Below, piece by piece: positions 52,418-61,132 of a stretch of 63,864 bases of DNA (position 1 is its first letter; each line of letters starts with the position of its first letter). A program made the position numbers and the translations under genes. The notes beneath the pieces were generated by a model. That model made no database searches, had not been told where the DNA came from, and saw only the letters and a program-made list of their open reading frames with translations. Source of the stretch: Candidatus Bathyarchaeota archaeon. GTDB lineage: Archaea; Thermoproteota; Bathyarchaeia; Bathyarchaeales; DTEX01. The DNA is taken from the NCBI GenBank assembly GCA_025059045.1, contig JANXEA010000004.1, positions 1 through 63,864 of the forward strand, in the 5' to 3' direction.

Positions 52418-52724
52418 ATGTAAAACGCCCCGATGGAAATGATTAGAGGCAAAATAAATGAAATATTTTCAGGAATATTCAAACTTCTGGAGAGCACCGT
52501 ATAACTCGTACTAATCCCGTTTAGTGCTAGTATTCGATTTTTTAGTTAGAAGGTCCATGTTCAACTGAAAATATCGCTTTGCTAGTGTCTGCCTTAATAT
52601 TTTTTCACTTATGTGTTTGCGATTGAGAATAAATCTCCATGCTAAAAACTGGATTTACAAAATTCTTTTATTGTCTTAATGCATAATTAAAAATTATTGA
52701 AAGTGTAAGTCTAGAGACTTCGGC
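52418..52724. other. Intergenic, AT-rich, no gene seen
   Basis: This 307-base stretch lies between endA and the decayed prenyltransferase. It is AT-rich with stops in all frames. I see no tRNA, repeat array or clear promoter. It may include upstream decay of the pseudogene. Confidence 0.45.
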
Positions 52725-53608
52725 AGCTATGAAGATTCATAGATTTTTGCAAGTTTTCTTAATGTAATACTTTTGCTTATCCTTGGGTATGTGCGACGGG
52801 CGCATTAATGGCCAGTCATGGAAGCCCCGGTAATCAACTTATTTTGGCTCTTCTATCAACTTTTTCTTATCTCTTTGTGTATATGTCTACAATAATATCG
52901 TGGATGTTGAATTAGATAGACTCAATCCTCAAAAGAAAAATCGCCCCCATGCATCTGGAGCTGTCGCGAAAGAGGAGTTAATGGTATTTGTGTATACTAC
53001 GGCTTTAATTGCATTTGGATTATCAATACTTATAGGTTTTAATATGTTACTTCTTTCACTACTTTGGTTTTCTTAATTTAATGCCTACTCAAATCCACAC
53101 ATATATTTGAAGAGGAGAACCATAATAAGAGAGGCAACACCCTCAGTTGGGATGTCATTAGCAATACTTGTGGGCATATATTTTGGGTTCCCTACCGTCA
53201 ACAGTGATTTTTAGTGCAATTTTATGGGATGCACTCCTTTTTTCAATGCCTGCGTTTAGAGACATAACTGATATTGTTGAAGATCAAAAATACGGAGTTA
53301 AATCATTAGCAACCCTTCTGAGCTGGAAGCGCAGATTGGAGCTCGTAATATTTTTCTTTCTAGTAATTATGACATTAACTCCTCTAACATATGTCTATTT
53401 TGGGTTTAATATGATTCTGCCGATAGTTGTAGTCGCTATAAGCGGAATGGTCCTTAAAAATATGTTTCCATTGCTAAATGGTATAGAACAAGGGAAATAT
53501 GCGCAGCTGACACGAACAGGGTTTGTCTATATGATTACTGTATCTCTCTATGATTTTAGGTTATCTTCCTCTTTAGGAATGTGGCCAACCGATACTTTTA
53601 GATTATGA
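52725..53608 (+). pseudogene. UbiA-family prenyltransferase, degraded
   Basis: The stretch encodes pieces of a UbiA-type prenyltransferase in changing frames. One frame gives ALMASHGSPGNQLILALLS. A second gives VDVELDRLNPQKKNRPHASG, the first Asp-rich motif (D-x3-D-x-x-NP), followed by an in-frame TAA at 53074-53076 and YLKRRTIIREATPSVGMSLA. A third frame, from about 53180, gives MPAFRDITDIVEDQKYGVKSL, the second Asp motif, and later membrane helices. At least two frameshifts and one stop interrupt it. The parent may have made a membrane lipid or quinone; the family member is not fixed. Confidence 0.75.
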
Positions 53609-54552
53609 GAAACAAGTGGTTTAATGTCGCAACCTCTGTCCCACATTGCTTTAAATGATTGTAAAAGTCTTCTGCTTAATCTTTCGCTTTGGAAAAAGAA
53701 AGCAAGAGAAAAAGAATTGGAATATGGATGAGTCACTTCAACCATTACCATTTTACTATCACCTATAAACAAAGTATGTGGAAGCTCTCCGTAGCGTATA
53801 TTTATGTTTGGTGAATGCAGCAAAGAAATCAGCGAAGAAAGAGATTTTGGACTAATCAATATTGCCCGTAACACCATTTGAAGTCTTTTTTGTAAGATCT
53901 CTTTTTCACTGGTCATAAGATACATTGTTACATTTCTGTCACATGCTCTTGCTATGGCATCAATAACCTTCAAATCGAAATATTGCGATGCAAAATGAAT
54001 AGTATCATTTGCTCGATCTATATACTCTACCAAATCATTTACGACTTTATCCCAAGTATCAGCTATTCTAATCGGACCAGCAAGATCAGAAATTCTTTCG
54101 TCTGCTATCAAATTTGCATCTCTCAAGATAATGCGAACAATTTCTTCGAGTTCTTCGAGTTTAATGTGGTTTGCTTTATTTAATCCATCGATCAGCTTGA
54201 GTCGATCCTTATATGTTACTGCTATTTTAAGAGCTTCAAAATGTCTGAAGCTTATTTCTCCAAATTTCGTCAGTTTATACACCCCATTCACTTTTTCCAC
54301 AAGACCTGCCTCGATAAGTCTTCTCAAATTGGTGTAATATTTTTTGGGAGTTAGATTAAGATCGGTTATTATTCTAGTGGAATTTGATATGCCGTCTTTT
54401 GCGGCATAAAATATTTTTAATGCATCTACGCTCGCCGCCGCCGTAAATAATCTCTCTAACTCGGTATAGATTATTAAGTCCTCATCCTGCCCTTTTCTAT
54501 CTAATGATTGCCCGTCAGTATCGTACGATACTGTTTTTCGCATCTTTTCCAT
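53548..54552 (-). CDS. Winged-helix regulator with DUF1724-like C-terminal domain
   Basis: This 334-residue protein has an N-terminal winged helix (about 30-105: TRIITDLNLTPKKYYTNLRRLIEAGLVEKVNGVYKLTKFGEI) and a C-terminal domain (about 170-320) with FASQYFDLKVIDAIARACDRNVTMYLMT, a phospholipase-D-like ligand fold without catalytic HKD motifs. This layout is seen in archaeal FilR1/MrpR-type regulators that respond to small molecules. The 3' end overlaps the prenyltransferase remnant by about 60 bases on the other strand. Confidence 0.78.
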   Translation of the reverse strand: MEKMRKTVSYDTDGQSLDRKGQDEDLIIYTELERLFTAAASVDALKIFYAAKDGISNSTRIITDLNLTPKKYYTNLRRLIEAGLVEKVNGVYKLTKFGEISFRHFEALKIAVTYKDRLKLIDGLNKANHIKLEELEEIVRIILRDANLIADERISDLAGPIRIADTWDKVVNDLVEYIDRANDTIHFASQYFDLKVIDAIARACDRNVTMYLMTSEKEILQKRLQMVLRAILISPKSLSSLISLLHSPNINIRYGELPHTLFIGDSKMVMVEVTHPYSNSFSLAFFFQSERLSRRLLQSFKAMWDRGCDIKPLVSHNLKVSVGHIPKEEDNLKS

Positions 54553-54767
54553 ATGATCCTCTAAATGTTGAACACTGCGAATATAGCATAACAGATTTCT
54601 TGAGAGTCCTCTTTATAAAAGATAAGAAATTAAGAGAGATATTTGGAATATGTTTTCAGAAACTATTTTGACCATCACGTAGAATATTATGTGAATATTA
54701 TGTGTGCTAATGGACGAGTAAGACTAAAAAGCGTGATTCTTGCAATTGACAACTAATTAATTAGACT

Positions 54768-56306
54768 TTAGATTCTTTTCATGGATATTAGTCTCCTATA
54801 AATTTCCGCATTATTTTTCTCTATCTCTCTAAAAAGTTTGTAAGATTCATCGTAGATTTTCTTATTATAGGGATCGGGTTCCGTTGTTTCGGTTGCTTCA
54901 AGCCAATTCTGAATGGCTTCAAAGTCGTCGATAGCTTTTGTTCCGACTCCAGCAAGAAGCGCGTCTCCTAAGGGGGCTCCTGGCGCATTCTTTATGTATA
55001 TCATTTTCATTCCTGTGACATCTGAGATTATTTTGCGCCAAAGTTTGGATTTTGCACCTCCATCTACTAGGATGCATCTTCTGGGGATGATTCCCGCTTC
55101 TTTGGATGTTTCTAGGCTATACCTTAATGCGTATGCTACTCCTTCGAGGAAAGCTCTGAATAGATGCGCTTTTGTGTGATAGATGGTTAGCCCGAATACT
55201 GCTCCGCTCACATAATTGTCCCAGTATGGTGCTCTTTCACCTATCATCATGTGCGGTAGGAAGATTAGTCCTTCTGAGCCCGGCGGAATTTTCTCAGCTT
55301 CTTGGTCAAGCATGGCGTAGGCGCTTTGACCCAATTCCTCTGCTATCTTTGCATCGTGTTTTGCTAGGTTATCTCTGAACCATCTTATGCAGTATCCCGC
55401 GGTCAGAAGACCTGAAAATGAGTACTGGGTTTCTGGGTCATTTGCTACGTATGGGTAGTTTATCATCTTGGGCGAGAGCCTTTGTTCATTGCTGATGAAG
55501 CCGTTACACATCGATGTTCCAAGCATGATGGCCGCGTCTCCGTCTTGGAGGGCTCCCACGCTCAGTGCGCTTACAGGCGCGTCGATACCCCCAGCACAGA
55601 CCGGGGTGCCTCTCTTCAAGCCAGTTAGTCTCTCGCCATCCCTTGTAACTTCTCCGACTACATCCTTAGATCTATAAATTTTTTCGGGAAAGAATTCTCT
55701 CGGAATGCCTAAGGTTTGCATCATCTCTTCAGACCATGTGTTCTTCCTAATGTTGTAAATGCCGCCGTAATTGCCAGCGCTAGAATAGTCTATCGAGATC
55801 TGCCCAGTCAGCTTATAGATGCAGTATGCGTTGGGGGTGACCATCTGCGAGATTCTATTCCATATTTTCGGCTCATTATTCTTTATCCAAAGCATCTTCG
55901 TGTAACCGAAGTATGGGTCAACAATGTTGCCCGTTATTTTAAAGATCTCGTCGACTGAAATCTTCGATTTTACCTCCTCACATTCCTTGCCGGCTCTTCT
56001 ATCCGCCCAGATGATACAGGGTCTCAAGGGCTTCATTTGCTTGTCGCAGGGAATCCCACTTCCGCCATACAACCCGCTGATACAGACGCCTAAAATCTCT
56101 TCAGGCTTGACCTTTGACTGGCTTATCAGCGATCTGATGGTCTCGCATACAGCATCAAACCATACATCTGGCCATTGTTCAGCCCACCCCGGCTTAGGTG
56201 TCAGAACCCCATACTCTCGGAAGGCGGCGGAGATCTTCGTTCCCTCGACGTCGACAAGTATTGATTTTGTCCCCAACGTTCCAATATCCGTTCCTATAAG
56301 ATACAC
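54768..56306 (-). CDS. FGGY-family carbohydrate kinase
   Basis: This 512-residue kinase starts LIGTDIGTLGTKSILVDVEG (phosphate-1) and has AGGIDAPVSALSVGALQ near residue 240 (catalytic Asp) and ILVDGGAKSKLWRKIISDVTG near residue 410. The substrate loop ISGLYGGSGIPCD near residue 79 differs from the SGQQHG of xylulokinase. The sugar could be L-ribulose, L-rhamnulose or another polyol. The nearby rhamnogalacturonan lyase makes a rhamnose or uronate route possible; this is inference. Confidence 0.82.
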   Translation of the reverse strand: MYLIGTDIGTLGTKSILVDVEGTKISAAFREYGVLTPKPGWAEQWPDVWFDAVCETIRSLISQSKVKPEEILGVCISGLYGGSGIPCDKQMKPLRPCIIWADRRAGKECEEVKSKISVDEIFKITGNIVDPYFGYTKMLWIKNNEPKIWNRISQMVTPNAYCIYKLTGQISIDYSSAGNYGGIYNIRKNTWSEEMMQTLGIPREFFPEKIYRSKDVVGEVTRDGERLTGLKRGTPVCAGGIDAPVSALSVGALQDGDAAIMLGTSMCNGFISNEQRLSPKMINYPYVANDPETQYSFSGLLTAGYCIRWFRDNLAKHDAKIAEELGQSAYAMLDQEAEKIPPGSEGLIFLPHMMIGERAPYWDNYVSGAVFGLTIYHTKAHLFRAFLEGVAYALRYSLETSKEAGIIPRRCILVDGGAKSKLWRKIISDVTGMKMIYIKNAPGAPLGDALLAGVGTKAIDDFEAIQNWLEATETTEPDPYNKKIYDESYKLFREIEKNNAEIYRRLISMKRI

Positions 56307-56401
56307 CTTTATGCCACACCTATTCAGATCGTGATTTCATCATTAAAGAAGAATTGTGGAGTCTGCTACAACGTAATAGATCAGTTCAAGTTGAGTATGG
56401 G

Positions 56402-56761
56402 TCACGATTTCTTCGGTCTTTCAACTATTTTTACATTTACTTGGACTGTATCCTCTGTTATCATGTTCCCTCTTATAGTCTTCCTTTTCCTCACACCTTT
56501 ATTCCTCGGTTTGTAACCTATTCCTCCACTAAGTAGCACCTGAGATTTCACTCCCCCGTGAACATCTGGTCTCATGGGGAAACCTGAGATGTCGGATCCT
56601 CCTGTAATTTCTAGTTTATGTCCAGGTAGACCCGCCACTGAACCGTCTATTACTTCTCCTATTCTTCTCCCAACTAATGGGGCTGCCCTACTGCCTTCAA
56701 CCTCCACAACGCTTGACTTGCCTGTCTCAGGATCAGATATTATTATCTTGAATTTTGCCAT
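56402..56761 (-). CDS. rps6e: Small ribosomal subunit protein S6e
   Basis: This 119-residue protein begins AKFKIIISDPETGKSSVVEVEG and has VGRRIGEVIDGSVAGLPGHKLEITGGSDISGFPMRPDV, the S6e core, followed by the basic segment KPRNKGVRKRKTIRGN. In many archaea it is followed by the IF2-gamma gene; here it is followed by an FGGY kinase gene instead. Confidence 0.93.
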   Translation of the reverse strand: MAKFKIIISDPETGKSSVVEVEGSRAAPLVGRRIGEVIDGSVAGLPGHKLEITGGSDISGFPMRPDVHGGVKSQVLLSGGIGYKPRNKGVRKRKTIRGNMITEDTVQVNVKIVERPKKS

Positions 56762-56826
56762 GATCCCTCATCCTATCTCCTTATATTATGCCGATATCTG
56801 GAGATATATTCATTTATAAGTGTTCT

Positions 56827-58029
56827 CTAAGATGGGCTTCTAGAAAAAGATAACTTAGGCTCCTTAGCAATAAACGTGGCCAGGCATATTACTAATGCCG
56901 AGAGGATGCGGACTTCCATAGAGGGAAAGCCCGTTGTCTGCATGACGCTTTCTTCCACCATCTCGTCCGACTCGATTATCTGGAAGTTCCAAGTGGTTAG
57001 GTAATCTCTCATGTATCTCGTTTCCCCCACATAATTGTATTTAGTGACGTTTGCGTATTGAACGGTTGGCTGTGTGAACAGAGCGGAGTTTCTGATGGCG
57101 TTTAAGGGATCTTTATAAATACCGTCACCGATTACATAGGTCAGATCTACTGGAAGCCAGCCCCAAGGTGGGACATAAACCATTGCCCAACCATGCCAGC
57201 CTATCCTTGTAAGATTTAGGATTAGGCTTCCTCCCCAATACCTTAACACAAGTGGCTGTCTACCAGGCAGGTAGATGCAACCTATCTGAAGATATGCTGG
57301 AATACCGACTATCCTGCAGAGAGAAATAAGAAGATTAGCCTGATCATCACAGTCTCCAACCTTTTCGATGAGCGTCTCATTAGGGTATCTGGGCACCTCA
57401 TCACTTCCATACCTGATATTTTCATTTATCCATCTTATGAAGGAACTTAATATTTTGAGTACGTTTTTCTCTTCCCCGGCAAGTTCAAATGCGAGTCCAA
57501 TAAGATCCGTATGGTTCAGAAGCCATGGTCCATTAGGAACACAATAAAGGCTCCTATATGACTCTGAAATCTCATTCAAACTTCCTGAAAGGTTCTCAGA
57601 AATGTTGGGTTTAGGGTAAGGCTTCAAGACAACAGTGTAGGCAACCTCATAAGTAATATTCTCGTTCGGCTGTAATACATTTGTCAGATCCATGAGGGCA
57701 ACTGGGTTGCCATCCATATCTTCATCGATCCTTAATAATGGATGAGAAAGATTTGTGAGGTACACCGTCTGCCGACTGTTGTTCATGAAAAGCCCTACTA
57801 TTTGGTCATTCTCAGTAAGATTCCAAACGGCTCCTCCACTATTAGAATTGACTAGGGTGACGCGAAAGGTAATTCTGAAATACCTCTCTCCTTGGGGCTC
57901 ATGCTTCGGGATGATGCCTGTAAAGTTAGTTAGAAATAGTGTGCTAGCGAGTATCGTGAAAAGGAGAAAGGTAAACCATACCTTGGAAGATTTTAAGCAT
58001 TTTTGCTCTGTACTATTCGATGCCATCAT
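56827..58029 (-). CDS. Membrane-anchored transglutaminase-like protein
   Basis: This 400-residue protein has an N-terminal membrane helix (about residues 17-37), an extracellular beta domain (50-140), and a transglutaminase-like core with the catalytic Cys in VGDCDDQANLL (C227), His in GWHGWAMVYVP (H279) and Asp in LPVDLTYV (D295). A second hydrophobic stretch at about 371-390 anchors the C-terminus. The triad is complete. Archaeal members are thought to act as proteases or crosslinkers at the cell surface. Confidence 0.83.
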   Translation of the reverse strand: MMASNSTEQKCLKSSKVWFTFLLFTILASTLFLTNFTGIIPKHEPQGERYFRITFRVTLVNSNSGGAVWNLTENDQIVGLFMNNSRQTVYLTNLSHPLLRIDEDMDGNPVALMDLTNVLQPNENITYEVAYTVVLKPYPKPNISENLSGSLNEISESYRSLYCVPNGPWLLNHTDLIGLAFELAGEEKNVLKILSSFIRWINENIRYGSDEVPRYPNETLIEKVGDCDDQANLLISLCRIVGIPAYLQIGCIYLPGRQPLVLRYWGGSLILNLTRIGWHGWAMVYVPPWGWLPVDLTYVIGDGIYKDPLNAIRNSALFTQPTVQYANVTKYNYVGETRYMRDYLTTWNFQIIESDEMVEESVMQTTGFPSMEVRILSALVICLATFIAKEPKLSFSRSPS

Positions 58030-58206
58030 GGCTTACCAGAAGATTGAATAAGGAAGGACGGATTTATGCTTTAATTTTTTTATAAGCTCTTTTCAGATAT
58101 GGACCGCAATAGGCTTTCAGGATATGGTATGGAAGAATAGGACGGAGTTATGACAGATGGGAAATCTTCTCCTCTGCTGAGTAATTGCGCATTTCCGTTT
58201 TTCGCT

Positions 58207-60372
58207 TCACTTATCGGCCACCCTCCTCTTCAAGATAAGCCTGCATGCAATTGTTGAAGCCGTGACTCCGATTGCGATTAAAACTGCTGCTATTACGAGA
58301 TTCAGCATATAGGGAGAAGAAGGTTCGCTGGATCCGCTTGCCCCCTTGCTTTGATCGGGCGGAGGTGCTCCCAGATAGAAGCTGGGCTGAGTCGCCTGCA
58401 TGTATCCCATGGTCTCGCAAGCAACGCTGATCCTATAGTCGGGGTCATGCATCAATGTTGGAAGTCTAAACTCAGCCTTCACAGTTGTAATGTATATTCT
58501 CAGTTCAATAGTTTCGCCCTTTGATATATACCATACTTCCTCTCTCCAGTCCCCTAGGATGTCTCCATACCCCATGGGCGCATTGCGCTCTCCAGGTTCG
58601 CCCCAGAAATCTCGCATCTTACTCACAATGTTTCTCTGATAATCATACTTGTAAACTGATGTTGCATCTAGTAGCTCCCTGAGAATGTCAGCGTCCCACC
58701 ATATTGCAAAATTACAGGACACTGCAGGTTTTTTCCCTGCACCGTCAACCTGCGGCATATCAGCGACAGTTTCTCCCCTGCAGCTGTAAATCTTTCCCTC
58801 GGATGCCCAGCATTCCATACCATAATATCTTGGGTCTATATCAGCGGCTAACCCTCTGCCCACATCCTTATCTTTTGTCTCCGATATCCCCCATATAAGA
58901 TGGCCGGTTGCAGCATCCCTTAGATGCATGCCATAATTAGGCGCGTTCTCTTGCACATACCATATCTCCTTTCCTGGGCGTGAGGGGTCTATGTCAGACA
59001 TGTGAATTCTGTCTCCATGCCCCTCACCTGTAATCCACAACTCTCGGCCATCGTCATCTATGGCTATGCTACCATAGATGATCTCATCTCTGCCATCACC
59101 GTCTATATCGCCTACACGTAAATTATGATAACCCTCAGCCCGCTCGCTGGCGGTATGGTTACTTTCATATCTCCAAATTTTTTCCAGCGAGCCGTTTCTC
59201 CAGTTCCAAGCCTCAACATATATTCTTCGCAGGGGTGTTGAACCATCCTGCGCTGTTGCATGTATGCCGCGGGCAACAATCAAACTTGGTCGTTTCCCGT
59301 CAAGATATGCGACGGCCATGAGGTGCTTGTGAGCTCTGTTCCCATAGTCGTCTCCCCAATCCGACCATTCTCCCATCTCAATCCATGAATCCAGGGCCAA
59401 AACCGCTCCAGTCTTCCCATCTATTATCGCAAAATACTCGGGTCCAGTATACTGGCGCCCGAGATGATCGCAGTACAATGTAATATTATCACCATTTATG
59501 TCACCTAGCTTGATAAGCTCGCCGCTTGAAGTTAAAACCGAAGCGTTCTCCCCAATCTTGCATGCTACTTCAGCTCTCCCATCGCAGTCGAGATCGAAAA
59601 TGATGAATGGAGAGTATTTTATACCCGGCCTTATATTCGGGCCAAGGTCAACTCTCCATAGGAATGTGCCGTCTAGTTTGTATGCTTCGAGCTTGTATGT
59701 CTCTTGGGGGAGATGATCTGGAATCGAAACCTGTGAAGGGGCAAGATCTTGGTCGCCTCTCTTAACTACGAATTCATATTCTCCGTCGCCATCAAGGTCT
59801 CCTACGCCTGCAAGTTTCGCTCCTTGGACTTGGCCATTAAAGTTTAAAGAATCGTTTCTGAGATGTATGGAAATATAGTCTCTTACCCGTGGATTTGCTG
59901 GAAGTGTAAAAGGCATACTAGGAGATAACTCGGATCCATTAATTACAGGGCAGACATAGTACGTATTCTGTTTTGTTATGTCTACAGTTCCATCTATAAA
60001 GTCTGTCACGTTTGTGATTGGAGCACTATTGAGTTTCTCAGGCCTTCCATCCCCCGCAGTCCTGTAAACATTGAATCCCACATTCACCGGGTCTCTATAA
60101 AGCAAGCGCCATGTTAGATATACTTTTCCGCCTCCAAGATAAATGGCGATGAGTCCTCTTCCAAGGTTTTCAACCTCTCTTCCGGCACTCGAATTGGCGA
60201 TCAAATTTCTCACATAACTCTCGATGCTGGGTTCGACCCCCTCGAAATTATTAGCTAACCTTACACCTACAGGTTTCAATATCGAATTGCCTATAAAAAA
60301 TCCTGACAAGATTGTGAATAAAATGAGCCTATCAACAAATCCTACCCTTGAAGGCCGCATAACACTACACAA
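58207..60372 (-). CDS. Rhamnogalacturonan lyase, PL11, membrane-anchored
   Basis: This 721-residue protein has an N-terminal membrane helix (about 14-32) and a C-terminal membrane helix (about 690-712) with a basic tail. The core resembles PL11 (YesW/YesX): NLGRGLIAIYLGGGKVYLTWRLL near residue 69, PVNVGFNVYR, and calcium-binding beta-propeller blades DLDGDGEYEF, DLDCDGRAEV, DIDGDGRDEI. PL11 cleaves the rhamnogalacturonan-I backbone of pectin. The helices would tether it outside the cell. Archaeal members are uncommon, to my knowledge. Confidence 0.87.
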   Translation of the reverse strand: MCSVMRPSRVGFVDRLILFTILSGFFIGNSILKPVGVRLANNFEGVEPSIESYVRNLIANSSAGREVENLGRGLIAIYLGGGKVYLTWRLLYRDPVNVGFNVYRTAGDGRPEKLNSAPITNVTDFIDGTVDITKQNTYYVCPVINGSELSPSMPFTLPANPRVRDYISIHLRNDSLNFNGQVQGAKLAGVGDLDGDGEYEFVVKRGDQDLAPSQVSIPDHLPQETYKLEAYKLDGTFLWRVDLGPNIRPGIKYSPFIIFDLDCDGRAEVACKIGENASVLTSSGELIKLGDINGDNITLYCDHLGRQYTGPEYFAIIDGKTGAVLALDSWIEMGEWSDWGDDYGNRAHKHLMAVAYLDGKRPSLIVARGIHATAQDGSTPLRRIYVEAWNWRNGSLEKIWRYESNHTASERAEGYHNLRVGDIDGDGRDEIIYGSIAIDDDGRELWITGEGHGDRIHMSDIDPSRPGKEIWYVQENAPNYGMHLRDAATGHLIWGISETKDKDVGRGLAADIDPRYYGMECWASEGKIYSCRGETVADMPQVDGAGKKPAVSCNFAIWWDADILRELLDATSVYKYDYQRNIVSKMRDFWGEPGERNAPMGYGDILGDWREEVWYISKGETIELRIYITTVKAEFRLPTLMHDPDYRISVACETMGYMQATQPSFYLGAPPPDQSKGASGSSEPSSPYMLNLVIAAVLIAIGVTASTIACRLILKRRVADK

Positions 60373-60565
60373 GATAATTTCTCTCTTTCCATTTTCTTAT
60401 ATCTTTGTTCCAATCTTAAATCTCTGGCAGACCTGAAGCCTCCTTAGAGAAATGGAACCATTTATTGGCTATCCGATATTTTCCATTATGCAGGTTTATG
60501 GGAATAAGGTTTTATTCTGTTGTGCTCCTTTTTATATCAGGTTGACATGTGAAGGTCGTCGAGTA

Positions 60566-61132
60566 ATGGAAGTCTCTGTAGGTGATACTGTTATTAGGCT
60601 TGTTAGGGGCGACATAACCGAGCTGAGGGTTGACGCAATCGTAAATGCCGCGAACGGGTTCTTGAGGCTTGGGGGAGGAGTCGCGGGGGCCATAAGACGC
60701 AAGGGTGGTCCTGAGATAGAAAGTGAATGTGAGAGGATAATCGCTGAGCGGGGGAGGATTCCGGTAGGCGAGGCTGTCATAACCACAGGAGGAAAGCTGA
60801 AGGCAAAGTATGTGATACATGCGGTCGGGCCGATTTACGGTGAGGGCAATGAAGATTTGAAACTAAAAAGTATAACTACAAATTGCCTTAGACTTGCCGA
60901 TAAGCATAAGCTTCGAAGTATAGCGTTTCCAGCAATCTCCACCGGATACTTTGGCGTACCCAAAAAGATCTGTGCTGAGTCAATGCTTTCTGCAGCACTT
61001 TCATATGTAAAGGCTGGAACAGATATCGAGGAAATAGTATTCTGTCTTTACGATGATGAAACATTAAACATCTTTAAAGAAACATTTAATAGAATCGTCG
61101 GTGGTACGGGAACTTGCATAGATTCCGTTTAG
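60566..61132 (+). CDS. Macro-domain protein (ADP-ribose binding)
   Basis: From the ATG at 60566 the protein has 188 residues: RGDITELRVDAIVNAANGFLRLGGGVAGAI near the start, VGEAVITTGGKLKAKYVIHAVGP and the AIRRKGGPEI segment, with AFPAISTGYFGVP near residue 130 (phosphate loop). This matches the macro domain that binds or removes ADP-ribose. A longer frame starts at 60452, but the domain begins right at 60566, so I prefer the internal start. Confidence 0.87.
   Translation: MEVSVGDTVIRLVRGDITELRVDAIVNAANGFLRLGGGVAGAIRRKGGPEIESECERIIAERGRIPVGEAVITTGGKLKAKYVIHAVGPIYGEGNEDLKLKSITTNCLRLADKHKLRSIAFPAISTGYFGVPKKICAESMLSAALSYVKAGTDIEEIVFCLYDDETLNIFKETFNRIVGGTGTCIDSV

Noticed and set aside
56310-56345. 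C/D-box RNA on the minus strand near 56.3 kb
   Set aside because: One ATGATGA and one CTGA are present, but the matching C' and D boxes and terminal stem are missing.
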